Assembly: GCF_000744225.1 (NCBI RefSeq)
Contig: NZ_JQLN01000006.1
Span: 558,001 to 622,000, forward strand
Reading direction: 5' to 3'
DNA length: 64,000 nucleotides
Source of the DNA: Kitasatospora mediocidica KCTC 9733
Lineage (GTDB): Bacteria; Actinomycetota; Actinomycetes; Streptomycetales; Streptomycetaceae
Shown: positions 16,976 through 26,364 of the stretch, in pieces
Position numbering within the stretch: the first letter of the stretch is position 1
How the letters are laid out: the number at the start of each line of letters is the position of its first letter
The notes under the pieces: model-generated
Told to the model about the DNA's origin: nothing
Databases searched by the model: none
The model's input: the letters and a program-made list of their open reading frames with translations, nothing else
Translations under genes and position numbers: made by a program

Positions 16976-18112
16976 ATGCGGATCTTGTTCACCTTCATCG
17001 GCGGCAGCGGCCACTTCAACCCCCTCGTTCCGATCGCCCATGCCGCCGAAGCGGCCGGGCACACGGTCGCCGTGGCCGGGAGCGGCAGCATGGTCTCGAC
17101 GATCGAGGCGGCCGGGTTCACCGCGTTCGCCACGAGTGAGCCGCGGCCCAGGCCACCGGCACCGGAACGCGTGCCGCTGGAACCCGTCGATCCCGAGGGC
17201 GAGGACCGACAGCTTCGCGACGGGTTCGCCGGTCGCGGGGCGCGGCGGTACGCCAGTGTGATTCCGGACATTGTCCGTGCCTGGCAGCCCGACGTACTGG
17301 TCCGCGACGAGGTCGACTTCGGCACGGCAGTCGCGGCTGAGCTGCTCGGCCTGCCGTGCGCGACCGTGCTCGTCCTGGCGGCCGGGACGTTCCTGCGCAA
17401 GGAGCTCGTCGCGGACCCGCTGCACCAACTGCGGTCCGAGCTCGGCCTTCCATCGGACCCGGCGCTCACCATGCTCGACCGGGGCCTGGTCCTGTCGCCC
17501 TTCCCGCCGAACTTCCGCTCTCCTGACGCCCCGCTGCCGGCCACGACGTTCTCGTACCGGCCGACAGTCGAGCCGTCGCCGGGGGCGACCTCACGCACGC
17601 CGACCGTCTACTTCACCCTCGGCACCGTCTACAACGACCCCGACCTGCACACGCGGGTCCTGGCCGGACTCCGGGACCTGCCCGCGGACATCGTCATGAC
17701 CGTCGGCGAGCACATCGATCCCGCCGAGTTCGGACCGCAGCCGGGCCGGATCCGCATCGAGAGGTTCATTCCGCAGGACGAGGTCCTCCCGCACTGCGAC
17801 CTCGTCATCTCGCACGGCGGTTCCGGAAGCCTGATGGGAACCCTCGCCCACGGCCTGCCGTCGGTCCTGCTGCCGATGGGCGCCGACCAGCCGCACAACG
17901 CCAGGCGCTGCGTCGAACTCGGCATGGGACGGACACTCGATCCGGTCACCGTCACCCCGGAGACCGTACGCGACACGGTGTCAGCCGTCCTCGCCGATCA
18001 CGCCTACCGACACGCCGCCGGGCGAGTCCGGGACGAGATCAACGCTCTCCCGGGCGTGGAGATGACAGTCCCCCAGATCGAACGGCTCCATCAACAGCGG
18101 CACCGCGGTTGA
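16976..18112 (+). CDS. GT1-family (MGT/UGT-like) glycosyltransferase
   Basis: 378 residues, GT-B fold. The N-terminal acceptor domain starts MRILFTFIGGSGHFNPLVPI with the G-G-x-G-H-F/P loop and the usual catalytic-base position (His13). The C-terminal donor domain carries HGGSGSLMGTLAHGLPSVLLP and GADQPHNARRC, the macrolide/flavonoid glycosyltransferase signature. It transfers an activated sugar to a small hydrophobic acceptor, commonly as antibiotic tailoring or self-inactivation. No ribosome-binding site precedes the ATG, and a possible -10 (GATACC) lies close upstream, so a leaderless transcript is plausible. No biosynthetic genes adjacent. Confidence 0.85.
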   Translation: MRILFTFIGGSGHFNPLVPIAHAAEAAGHTVAVAGSGSMVSTIEAAGFTAFATSEPRPRPPAPERVPLEPVDPEGEDRQLRDGFAGRGARRYASVIPDIVRAWQPDVLVRDEVDFGTAVAAELLGLPCATVLVLAAGTFLRKELVADPLHQLRSELGLPSDPALTMLDRGLVLSPFPPNFRSPDAPLPATTFSYRPTVEPSPGATSRTPTVYFTLGTVYNDPDLHTRVLAGLRDLPADIVMTVGEHIDPAEFGPQPGRIRIERFIPQDEVLPHCDLVISHGGSGSLMGTLAHGLPSVLLPMGADQPHNARRCVELGMGRTLDPVTVTPETVRDTVSAVLADHAYRHAAGRVRDEINALPGVEMTVPQIERLHQQRHRG

Positions 18113-18118
18113 GGCGCC

Positions 18119-18170
18119 CGCCTCGCCGCCCGTTCCGTTCCGTGAGCGGGGCGGAACGGGCGGCGAGGCG
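18119..18170. terminator. Bidirectional terminator, 19-bp perfect stem
   Basis: Arms 18119-18137 and 18152-18170 are exact inverse complements (CGCCTCGCCGCCCGTTCCG on the left) with a 14-nt loop. It sits between the convergent glycosyltransferase and IMP dehydrogenase genes and serves both. Confidence 0.8.
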
Positions 18171-18187
18171 TGGTTCCTGACGGCTTC

Positions 18188-19684
18188 TCAGGCGATGGTC
18201 GCCGGGGCGTCCCGCAGGGTGACGTTGGCGTGGCTCTCCTGGAAGCTCTGGTCGGAGACCAGGGTGAGCCGGGCCGTGGACTGGAACTCCGCAAGAGTGG
18301 CGGAGCCGCAGGACACCATCGTGGTCTTGAGCTTGGCGATGGTCAGGGCGAGCCCTTCGTTGAGGTCACCGGCGTAGGGGACGTAGCCGTCGACGCCCTC
18401 CTCGAAGATCAGGCCCTGGCCGCCCTGTCCGTAGCGCTGCCAGTTGCGGGCACGGTTCGAGCCCTCGCCCCAGTACTCCTTCACGAAGCCGTCCCGGGTG
18501 GGGAGCTTGGCGCCGGCCGCCTGGTCGAAGCGGGCGAAGTAACGCCCCATCATGACGAAGTCGGCCCCCATCGCCAGCGCCAGGGCCACGTGGTAGTCGT
18601 GGACCAGCCCGCCGTCGGAGCAGATCGGCACATACTCGCCGGTGCGCTCGCGGAAGGCGTCCCGGGCCGCGGCGACGTCCAGCACCGCGCTGGCCTGGCC
18701 GCGGCCGATGCCCTTCTGGTCGCGGGTGATGCAGATGGAGCCGCCGCCCACGCCGACCTTGACGAAGTCCGCTCCGGCCTCGGCGAGGAAGGTGAAGGCC
18801 TCACCGTCGACCACGTTGCCACCACCGACCGGGATCTCCGGGTAGTGCTTCTTCACCCAGGTCAGCGCCTGCGCCTGCCAGTCGCTGTAGCCGTCGGAGG
18901 AGTCGAAGCACAGGGCGTCCGCGCCCGCCTCCACCAGCGCCGGGACGCGCTCCTGGTAGTCGTGGGTGTTGACGCCGGCGCCCACCCGCAGCCGCTTGGC
19001 GCTGTCCACGGCCTGGTTCGGGAAGCGCTTGTTGTCCGCGTAGTCGGAGCGGAACACCAGATACTGCAGGCGGCCTTCGACGTCCAGCACGGGCAGGCAG
19101 TCCAGCCGCTGCTCCCACAGCTGCGCGTTGGCCTCGGAGAGCGTGGTGTCGGCCCCGGTGTGGGGCATGTCGGCGATCGCGGTCATCCGGCCGCTGACCG
19201 GTCCGTCGAGGTCGTGGCGCTGGGGGTGGAAGTCGCGGGAGGTCACCAGGCCGAGCAACCGGCCGGTGGCGCTGCCGTCGTGGGTGACCGCAGCGGTGCT
19301 GTGGCCGGTCCGCTGCATCACGGCGACCAGGTGGCTCAGGCTGTCGTCGGGGCGGACGTTGGTGTCGCTGGTGACGAACCCGGCCTTGAAGTTCTTCACC
19401 TGGCGCACGGCTGCGGCCTGGTCCTGGATCGACTGGTTGTGGTGCAGGAAGCTCAGGCCGCCGTTGCGCGCGAGCGCGATGGCGAGATCCGGTGTGCTGA
19501 CGGCCTGCATGATCGCCGATGTGAACGGGGAACCGAGTTCGATCGCCGACCGCTCGCCCACGCGGTGCCGCACCAGGGGGGCGCGCAGCTCGACCGTCGC
19601 GGGTGAGCAGTCGGTCCGTGTCCGGTTCGGCAGGAGCAGAAACTCGTTGAACGTCCTTGAGACCTCGGCGATGATCTGTGCCAC
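18188..19684 (-). CDS. guaB: IMP dehydrogenase, Tritrichomonas-type
   Basis: 498 residues. Opening FNEFLLLPNRT and the segment LGSPFTSAIMQAVSTPDLAI are followed by two CBS modules (about 100-215). The TIM barrel then has the catalytic loop GVGGGSICITRDQKG with Cys318, the IMP-phosphate loop GADFVMMGRYFARF, and flap KEYWGEGSNRARNWQRY. Residue spacing and the FNEYLL-like start follow the Tritrichomonas foetus enzyme (catalytic Cys319) rather than the usual bacterial GuaB. Converts IMP to XMP with NAD+, the rate-limiting step of guanine nucleotide synthesis. Alone between a terminator and a divergent lipoprotein gene, so probably an extra copy. The gene symbol denotes enzyme function only. Confidence 0.88.
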   Translation of the reverse strand: MAQIIAEVSRTFNEFLLLPNRTRTDCSPATVELRAPLVRHRVGERSAIELGSPFTSAIMQAVSTPDLAIALARNGGLSFLHHNQSIQDQAAAVRQVKNFKAGFVTSDTNVRPDDSLSHLVAVMQRTGHSTAAVTHDGSATGRLLGLVTSRDFHPQRHDLDGPVSGRMTAIADMPHTGADTTLSEANAQLWEQRLDCLPVLDVEGRLQYLVFRSDYADNKRFPNQAVDSAKRLRVGAGVNTHDYQERVPALVEAGADALCFDSSDGYSDWQAQALTWVKKHYPEIPVGGGNVVDGEAFTFLAEAGADFVKVGVGGGSICITRDQKGIGRGQASAVLDVAAARDAFRERTGEYVPICSDGGLVHDYHVALALAMGADFVMMGRYFARFDQAAGAKLPTRDGFVKEYWGEGSNRARNWQRYGQGGQGLIFEEGVDGYVPYAGDLNEGLALTIAKLKTTMVSCGSATLAEFQSTARLTLVSDQSFQESHANVTLRDAPATIA

Positions 19685-19982
19685 GCGTTCCTCCTGACCC
19701 GTCGACCGGGGCCCGACTGCCCGGTCGTGAAGACCGCCCCCGTGCCCCGAGGTCCGGGCAGACAGGTGCCGTCATCGCAGTTGTGGAGGTGCCACGAACT
19801 GCGGCAGAGCCCTGACCCGCCCGTGGTGCGAACCGGATGCGGTCGTGACCAGGCACTCTATCGACAGCGGTACCCGACCCACCACCGGGGCCCCGGGGCC
19901 GTGCGCCGGCGTTAGCTGAGCTGGTGTCAGGGTTAAGCAGAGCTTGCTTCCACGGGTCGGCGCGCTCGGGCAGGGTGGCCGC

Positions 19983-20666
19983 ATGACCAGGTACCAGAAC
20001 AAGCGCGTGGTCGCGACGGGCGCCGTCGTGCTGGCGCTCGGCCTCGCGGGGGCGGGCTGCTCGTCCGGCGCCCCCGCTCCCGGGGCGCCCGTCCAGCGGC
20101 TCAGTGCCCCTGCCGCCGCCTCCGCGCCCCGCGTCCCCGCCTACCGGCTCAGCGCCCCCGCCAGCGCCGGCGGATTCCCCTTCCACCAGGCGAGCAGCGC
20201 CAGTCAGCAGAAGATGGCCGCCGCCGAGCAGCAGAGCGCCCAGCAGCTCGGTATCTCCGGCACCCCCGTAGAGGCGCTGTACGACGATGCGGCGGAGGGT
20301 GAGTGGGTCGTCTTCATCGGCATCAACAACACCGGCGGCACGCCCTTCGACCCCTCCCGACTGCACGCCCGGCTCTGGCAGCAGCCGGCCACGCACGACG
20401 ACGGCACCGGCGACCGGGTCACCACCTCGTGGTCGGACGCCGACCCCGGCCCGCACGGCGGCCGGGGGATCTGCTCGCAGACCCTGGACCAGTCCGGCAC
20501 CCTCGCCGCCGAGGACAGCGCCTGCCTCTGGATGACCGCCGCCACCTTCGGTGAGGTCACCTTCTACCCGCAGGGCTTCAACGACCGTCAGCTCCGGGGA
20601 TTCAGCACGACCGACGCCGTTAACCTGATGGTGTCCGTCCGCGCGGACGTGGAGCAGCCGTTGTAG
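19983..20666 (+). CDS. Secreted lipoprotein of unknown function
   Basis: 227 residues. Signal peptide with lipobox (LGLAGAGC, Cys about 26), then a Pro/Ala/Ser linker with two RLSAPA repeats, and a C-terminal domain (about 85-227). That domain contains the only Cys pair (GICSQTLD and SACLWMT) likely to form a disulfide. The ATG at 19983 is preceded by GGGTGG. It is 17 bp upstream of, and co-directional with, the LysR regulator. Function not recognised. Confidence 0.7.
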   Translation: MTRYQNKRVVATGAVVLALGLAGAGCSSGAPAPGAPVQRLSAPAAASAPRVPAYRLSAPASAGGFPFHQASSASQQKMAAAEQQSAQQLGISGTPVEALYDDAAEGEWVVFIGINNTGGTPFDPSRLHARLWQQPATHDDGTGDRVTTSWSDADPGPHGGRGICSQTLDQSGTLAAEDSACLWMTAATFGEVTFYPQGFNDRQLRGFSTTDAVNLMVSVRADVEQPL

Positions 20667-20683
20667 GGCGAGGAGGCGGGGCC

Positions 20684-21652
20684 GTGGAGTTCGAGCTCGA
20701 CCCCAGGCGGTTGCTGGTCCTGCACGCCGTCGCCCGGGCCGGCGGGATCGCCGCCGCGGCGCGCGGGCTCTCGGTGACCCCCTCGGCGGTGTCGCAGGCG
20801 CTGGCCCGGCTGGAGCAGCAGGCCGGGATCGCCCTGGTGGACCGGACGGGCGGCCGGCTGGAGCTCACCGGGGCCGGCCGGGCGCTGGCCGCCCGGGGTC
20901 ATCGGATCGCGGACGAACTAGCCTCTGCGGCACGTGACTTGGCCGAGCATGGGCAGCAGATCGCCGGCCGGGTGACGCTCGGCGTCACGCTCGGTGTGCT
21001 GACCGCCGTGGGCACCGCGGCCGTTCCGCTGCTGGCCGCCGAACACCCGGGCCTGGCTTTGGAGTTGCGCGAGGTCGAGTACCCGGTGAGCCTGCAGGAG
21101 CTGCGTCGCGGCCTGCTGGACGTCGTCGTGCTCACCGCCGACCGCGCGCACGCCCCGCAGGTCCCGCCCGGCGCGCAGTGCCGAGTGGCGATGGAGGACG
21201 AGTACCGGCTGGTGGTGCCCGAAAGCTGGTCCCCGGTGCCGACGTCGGTCGCCGAGCTGGCCGGGCGGCCGTGGATCAGCGCACCCGCGGACTCCGCGCG
21301 CGGCCACGCCTTCGCCCGGTTCGCCCGCGAGCACGGCATCGAGCCGGCGCGCGAGCACCTGGCGGTCACTGCTCCCGCCGTCCGCGCCATGCTGGCCGCC
21401 CAGTTGGGGGCGGTGATCGTGCCGGCCAGCTCGGCCGCGCAGCAGGAGCGCCGGACGGTGACCGGGATCCCGGTCACCGGCATGTTCGAAACCCGGGTGC
21501 TGTACCGGAGTTCGGCCGACGGGCCGTCGCCCGCGGTGGGCGCGGTGCTGCTCGCGCTGCGCCGGGCGGTGCTGGAGTCGGCCGAGCAGCTGTCCGCGCG
21601 GGGCGTGCTGGAGCGCGATCCGGTCGTCAAGTCCTCGCTCTGGGAGCGATAG
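20684..21652 (+). CDS. LysR-family transcriptional regulator
   Basis: 322 residues. The N-terminal winged helix-turn-helix (LLVLHAVARAGGIAAAARGL, SVTPSAVSQALARLEQQAGI, LVDRTGGRLELTGAGRAL) is followed by a periplasmic-binding-like effector domain (about 95-300). The GTG start has AGGAGG seven bases upstream. Usually such proteins act as homotetramers on a nearby divergent gene. Here the only immediate neighbours are the lipoprotein upstream and the NB-ARC ATPase downstream. Effector unknown. Confidence 0.9.
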   Translation: MEFELDPRRLLVLHAVARAGGIAAAARGLSVTPSAVSQALARLEQQAGIALVDRTGGRLELTGAGRALAARGHRIADELASAARDLAEHGQQIAGRVTLGVTLGVLTAVGTAAVPLLAAEHPGLALELREVEYPVSLQELRRGLLDVVVLTADRAHAPQVPPGAQCRVAMEDEYRLVVPESWSPVPTSVAELAGRPWISAPADSARGHAFARFAREHGIEPAREHLAVTAPAVRAMLAAQLGAVIVPASSAAQQERRTVTGIPVTGMFETRVLYRSSADGPSPAVGAVLLALRRAVLESAEQLSARGVLERDPVVKSSLWER

Positions 21653-21753
21653 TGAGTGCGGCCAAGTGCCTGACAGGACAAGGGTTCTGTGGTGACCTTA
21701 GGCGCAGTGGGGGGTGACGTCGCCGGGACGCCCCGTGGCCTGGAGGCGGTTCG

Positions 21754-23937
21754 GTGGCCGGAGCGAGGAACGAGATCTCTGGCGGGATATTCTTCTCGGC
21801 CGTCGTCCAGGGCCGAAACATCGTCATCGAGCTGCCCCAGCAGGTCACTCCGGCCCTGCAGGGGCTGCCTGCCGCGTCGTCGGTCTTCGTCGGCCGTCAG
21901 GGGCATCTGACAGAGCTCCTGGAGCAGTTGGCCCCGCCCCGGGCCGGCGGTGGCGAGGCGAGTGCGGGCCTCGCGCCCGCGGCGGGCCGGCCGCAGACCG
22001 TGGTGGTGACGGCGGTCGGTGGCCTCGCGGGCATCGGGAAGACGGAACTGGCCGTGCAGGCCGCCCGACGGGCGGGGACCCGGGGATGGTTTCCCGGTGG
22101 AGCCCTGTTCGTCGACATGTTCGGCTACGACGAGGCCCGCAGGCTGGAGCCGGCCCAGGCGATCGAGGGTTTCCTGCACGCCCTGGGTGTGCCGGCGGAT
22201 CACATCCCTCCCGCGCTGCAGGACCGGGCCCGCCTCTACCACTCCATCCTGGCCCGCTATGCACAGGAGGGCCGTCGTATCCTGGTGGTGATCGACAACG
22301 TGTCCTCGGTCGCCCAGGTTCGGGACCTCCTTCCGACGGACGGGCGCACCGGGGCGATCGTGACGTCCCGTCACACCCTGGCCATGCTCGACGCCCGACT
22401 CCTGGACCTGGACATCCTCGGTATGGACGACGCGGTGCACCTGCTCGACCGCGTGCTGCGGCTGGCCCGCCCGGGCGACACCCGGGTCACCGACCAGCCT
22501 GCGGACGCGCAGCGGATCGCCCGGCTCTGCGGTGGGCTGCCGTTGGCGCTGCGGCTCATCGCCGCCCTCCTGGCGGACCGGCCCGCGCAGCCGCTGGCGC
22601 AGCTGGCGACCGAACTGTCGGTCGAGCGGGAGCGGTTGGCCGTACTGAACTACGAGGACGCGGGCGTGCAGGCCGCCTTCGAGCTGTCCTACCGCCACCT
22701 GGCGCCCGAGCACGCCAGGCTGTTCCGGCTGATGTCGCTCAACCCGGGGCCGGACGTGTCCAGCCGGGCCGTCGCGGTGCTGGCCGGCGCCGGACAGCGG
22801 GCGGTCGCGCACGGGCTGGCCGCGCTCAGACGGGCCCACCTGCTGGATCCGAGCCCGGTGTACGAGCGCTGGCGGATGCACGACCTGGTACGCGCCTACG
22901 GCAACGGCCTGGCCGAGCAGGACGTCGAGCGCCGCGGCGTGCTGGAGGCGCTCTACGGCTGGTACACCCACTGTGTGGACGTCGCCGACCAGGCCATGCG
23001 GCCGGGGCGGGTGCGGCCGGACCTGGGCCCCTACCGAGGCGCCGAACTCGTGGCCTTCGACGACCGCAACGCGGCACTGGAGTGGTGCGGGGTCGAGCAG
23101 GCGAACCTGGTGGCAGTGGTGCAGGCGGGCGCGGCCGAGGACCTCGGGCACCTGGTGTGGTCGATCCCGCTGAGCATGTGGGGCTTCCTGACCCAGAACC
23201 TGTCCTGGGACCTGTGGGTGGACGCCCACCTGGAGGCGGCGGCCGCCGCCGAGCGCTGCGGCGCCCGGTCCGGACAGGGCTGGCTGCTGAACAACCTGGC
23301 GACGGGCTACCGCGTCCTGGACCGGCGCGAGGAGGCCCAGGAGGCCTTCGCCGCAGGGCTGCGGGTGCGCCGCGAGCTGGGAGACCTGCACGGTCAGGCC
23401 GACTCCCTGAAGGACATGGCGATGGCCGCGCGGGTCTGGCAGGACTGGGAGGAGGCCCTGCGCCTGTCGTACCAGGCCCTGGAGATCCTGCGGATCCTGC
23501 CGGTGCCGGACCGTTCGGGCACCGCCTCGACCCTGGACACCATCGGGGTGTGCCTGGCCCACCTGGACCGTCTGGAGGAGGCCGCGGGCGCGGGGGCCCA
23601 GGCGCTGGCGATCTGGGCGGACCTGGACGGTACCCGCGACGACCGCGCCTGGGCCCGCTGCAAGGTCGTGCTGGGCGACATCGCCCGACGCCGCGGCGAC
23701 GCCGGGCAGGCGACCACGGACCTGCTGGCCGCACTGGAGGTCTTCGAGGGCATCCACGACGACTGGGGCCGGGCCGACGCCCTGCGCAGGCTGGGGGCCG
23801 TCTGCGCCGCCGGCGGCCGCGTCGAGGCCGCCCTCGGCTATCTCCGCCAGGCGCTCGACGGCTTCCAGAAGCTGGGCGACCAGGACGCGGCGGCCCAACT
23901 GGTCCAGGAGATCCGGGAACTGGAGGCCGACGGCTGA
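21754..23937 (+). CDS. NB-ARC/STAND ATPase with TPR-like C-terminus
   Basis: 727 residues. A short N-terminal beta-rich piece (GGIFFSAVVQGRNIVIELP) precedes a nucleotide-binding region. Its P-loop is GGLAGIGKT (89-97), the Walker B is RRILVVIDNVSS, TSRHTL is a sensor-like site, and CGGLPLALRLIA is the GLPL motif of NB-ARC proteins. A winged-helix part (MHDLVRAYG) is followed by a TPR-like superhelix (about 430-727). It has the same architecture as the AfsR-type STAND regulators but no SARP DNA-binding domain. GTG start after TGGAGG. It probably works as an oligomerising signalling switch; partner unknown. Confidence 0.85.
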   Translation: MAGARNEISGGIFFSAVVQGRNIVIELPQQVTPALQGLPAASSVFVGRQGHLTELLEQLAPPRAGGGEASAGLAPAAGRPQTVVVTAVGGLAGIGKTELAVQAARRAGTRGWFPGGALFVDMFGYDEARRLEPAQAIEGFLHALGVPADHIPPALQDRARLYHSILARYAQEGRRILVVIDNVSSVAQVRDLLPTDGRTGAIVTSRHTLAMLDARLLDLDILGMDDAVHLLDRVLRLARPGDTRVTDQPADAQRIARLCGGLPLALRLIAALLADRPAQPLAQLATELSVERERLAVLNYEDAGVQAAFELSYRHLAPEHARLFRLMSLNPGPDVSSRAVAVLAGAGQRAVAHGLAALRRAHLLDPSPVYERWRMHDLVRAYGNGLAEQDVERRGVLEALYGWYTHCVDVADQAMRPGRVRPDLGPYRGAELVAFDDRNAALEWCGVEQANLVAVVQAGAAEDLGHLVWSIPLSMWGFLTQNLSWDLWVDAHLEAAAAAERCGARSGQGWLLNNLATGYRVLDRREEAQEAFAAGLRVRRELGDLHGQADSLKDMAMAARVWQDWEEALRLSYQALEILRILPVPDRSGTASTLDTIGVCLAHLDRLEEAAGAGAQALAIWADLDGTRDDRAWARCKVVLGDIARRRGDAGQATTDLLAALEVFEGIHDDWGRADALRRLGAVCAAGGRVEAALGYLRQALDGFQKLGDQDAAAQLVQEIRELEADG

Positions 23938-24031
23938 CCGGCCAGCGGCCCCGCGCGAGGCCCGTCCGCGAGCAACACCCGGCAGGCCGATTGCGCCACC
24001 GCCGGGGGCGGCACTCTGCTTGGATGACCGC

Positions 24032-24982
24032 ATGAGGGTTCTGGTGACCGGCGCGGCGGGCTACATCGGCGGGGCGGTGGTGCGGCAACTGCTGGAGAAC
24101 GGCGACCAGGTCGTCGCCCTCGTCCACGCCACCGAAGCAGTGTTCCCCACGGGTGTCGAGGTGCGGCGGGGCGACGTCACGGACGCGGACTTCGTCCGGG
24201 AGGCCGCGGCGGACGCGGACGGCGTCTGCCATCTCGCCGCCCTGGCCCGGGTCAGGTCCCACGCCGCCACCCCGACCCGCTACTTCCGCCTGAACGTGGG
24301 CGGCACCGTCAACGTCCTCGACGCCATGGCGGACCGGACCCGGCGCACCGGCCACCCCGGCAGCCTGGTCCTCGCCTCCACCAGCGCCGTCTACGGAGAC
24401 CGCGCCCGGCAGCCGATCAGCGAGCAGAGCCCGGAGGTCTTCGCCAACCCGTACGCGGACTCCAAGATCGCCTGCGAGCACGCGGTGCGATGGCAGGCCG
24501 AGACCGGCGCCCTGGGCTCGACGGCGCTGCGGATCTTCAACGCCGCCGGCGCGTACGCGGGGCGGGGCGACCGCGACGCGTCCCGGATCCTGCCCCGCGC
24601 GGTCAACGTCGCGGTCAACGGCGCGGCCGGCGGCGACGGGCAGCTGCACATCAACGGGACCGGCGGTGCCGTACGCGACTTCGTCCACGTCCTGGACGTC
24701 GCCCGCGCCTTCGTCCTGGCCCTGCACAGCAACCGCCCCGGCCACGCCCGCACGTACAACCTGGGCGGTACCCCCGCCAGCGTCGCCGACATCGTCGAGA
24801 CCGTCGAACGTGTCACCGGCCGCCGCGTCCCGCGACTCCACGGGCCCGAACTCCCGGGGGAGGCCCCGGTCCTGACCGCCGACACCACCGAGATCCGGAC
24901 CGACCTGGGCTGGGAACCGGCACGCGCGGCCCTGGAGGACATCGTGTTCGACCAGTGGGTGGCGACCACCGCCGCCGTCTGA
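24032..24982 (+). CDS. NAD-dependent sugar-nucleotide epimerase/dehydratase
   Basis: 316 residues, extended SDR fold. The Rossmann motif GAAGYIGGAVV is at the N-terminus, the catalytic triad is S of STSAVYGD with Y and K of NPYADSK, and the sugar-binding segment is VRDFVHVLDVARAFVLAL. It resembles UDP-glucose 4-epimerase/dTDP-glucose dehydratase in size and motifs, but the substrate cannot be told. A TTG 12 bases earlier is an alternative start. It sits between two paralogous NB-ARC genes in the same orientation. Confidence 0.85.
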   Translation: MRVLVTGAAGYIGGAVVRQLLENGDQVVALVHATEAVFPTGVEVRRGDVTDADFVREAAADADGVCHLAALARVRSHAATPTRYFRLNVGGTVNVLDAMADRTRRTGHPGSLVLASTSAVYGDRARQPISEQSPEVFANPYADSKIACEHAVRWQAETGALGSTALRIFNAAGAYAGRGDRDASRILPRAVNVAVNGAAGGDGQLHINGTGGAVRDFVHVLDVARAFVLALHSNRPGHARTYNLGGTPASVADIVETVERVTGRRVPRLHGPELPGEAPVLTADTTEIRTDLGWEPARAALEDIVFDQWVATTAAV

Positions 24983-25066
24983 CACCCGCTGCTGACCGGG
25001 AACCGGTGCCGGTCCGCGGTTCTGCGGACCCCGTCCGGACCCCGTCCGGACCCGAAACGAGGGCCG

Positions 25067-26293
25067 ATGGCACCACCGGACGACGCCACCACCAACCACG
25101 TCGGCGCGGGCGTCTTCCTGTCCGCCGTCGTCCAGGGCCGCGACCTGCGGGTCCGGCTGCCCGCCCAGGTGCACCCGGCGCTGTCCGGACTGCCCGCCGC
25201 GACAGCGGCGTTCACCGGCCGCAGCGCGGAACTGACCGCTCTGCTGGACGCCCTCGCACCCGACGTCGACTGCGACCCCACCGTTGTGGTGCTCAGCGGC
25301 CTGGCCGGGATCGGCAAGACCGCACTCGCCCTGCAGGCCGCCGACACCGCCCGGCGGCGCGGATGGTTCCCCGCAGGCGTCCTCTACACCGACCTCCGCG
25401 GCCACCACGACGAACCACCCCTGCGCAGCGCGGATGTGCTGGGGGGTCACCTGCGCGCGCTCGGAGTCCCGGGCGACCGCATCCCGCCCGGCATCACCGA
25501 CCGGGCCCAGCTCATGTCCACGGTCGTCGCGGCGTTCCACCGCGAGCGCCGCACCCTCCTCGTCGTCCTCGACGACGCGGGCGGCCACGACCAGCTCCTG
25601 CCGCTCCTGCCCACCGGACCCGGCACCCGCACGATCATCACCTCGCGGTTCCCGCTGCCCCACCTGCCCGGCGTCCCACCGCGACACCGACTGCTCCTGG
25701 ACCCACTGGACCCCGAGGACTCCGCCCGCCTGCTGCACCTCGCAGTGACCCTGGCCGATCCGCACGACACCCGCGTCGCCGACCAGCCCCGCCACGCGAC
25801 CCGCCTGACCCAGCTGTGCGGCGGCCACCCCCTCGCGCTGCGCACCGCCGCCGCGCAGCTGGCGGAGAACCCCGCACGGCCCCTGTCGGCACTGGCCGAC
25901 GACCTCACCGATCCCGGCACGCGGCTCGAGGAGCTCAGCCAACCGGCCGCGACCCTGCGCATCGGCTTCGACCGCTCCTACCGGCAGCTGACGGCGGACC
26001 AGGCACGCCTGTACCGGCTGCTGCCGTTGACCCCCACCCCGTCGGTGTCCGTCGCAGCCGCCGCCGCCCTCCTCGGCACCGACCAGCGCACCGCCCACCG
26101 GCTCCTGCGCGAACTGGCCCACCTGCTCGAACCACCGCGCGACGACCAGCCGTACTGGACCATGCACAGCCTCGTCCGCCTGCACGCCGACGAGCACGGC
26201 CGACGCACCGCCGAGACCGACGGGCGCGCAGCAGCCCACGCCAGGCTCCTGGCCCACTACCGCGCCACCGCCGAAGCCATCGAGCAACCCTGA
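25067..26293 (+). CDS. NB-ARC/STAND ATPase lacking the TPR region
   Basis: 408 residues, a paralog of the protein at 21754. It shares the same N-terminal motif (GVFLSAVVQGRDLRVRLPAQ), P-loop GLAGIGKT (78-85), Walker B RRTLLVVLDDAGG, TSRFPL site and CGGHPLALRTAA. It ends at AEAIEQP, just where the sister protein enters its TPR repeats, so the sensor region is missing. Start ATG preceded by GAGGG. Either a streamlined paralog that works with its full-length sister, or a C-terminally truncated copy; the stop is followed directly by non-coding DNA. Confidence 0.8.
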   Translation: MAPPDDATTNHVGAGVFLSAVVQGRDLRVRLPAQVHPALSGLPAATAAFTGRSAELTALLDALAPDVDCDPTVVVLSGLAGIGKTALALQAADTARRRGWFPAGVLYTDLRGHHDEPPLRSADVLGGHLRALGVPGDRIPPGITDRAQLMSTVVAAFHRERRTLLVVLDDAGGHDQLLPLLPTGPGTRTIITSRFPLPHLPGVPPRHRLLLDPLDPEDSARLLHLAVTLADPHDTRVADQPRHATRLTQLCGGHPLALRTAAAQLAENPARPLSALADDLTDPGTRLEELSQPAATLRIGFDRSYRQLTADQARLYRLLPLTPTPSVSVAAAAALLGTDQRTAHRLLRELAHLLEPPRDDQPYWTMHSLVRLHADEHGRRTAETDGRAAAHARLLAHYRATAEAIEQP

Positions 26294-26364
26294 CGCGGGG
26301 CCGCGGTGCGACGCGAACGGCCCGCACGTAGGCGCGACGGCGGTTTCCCGGCGCTCATGGACGT

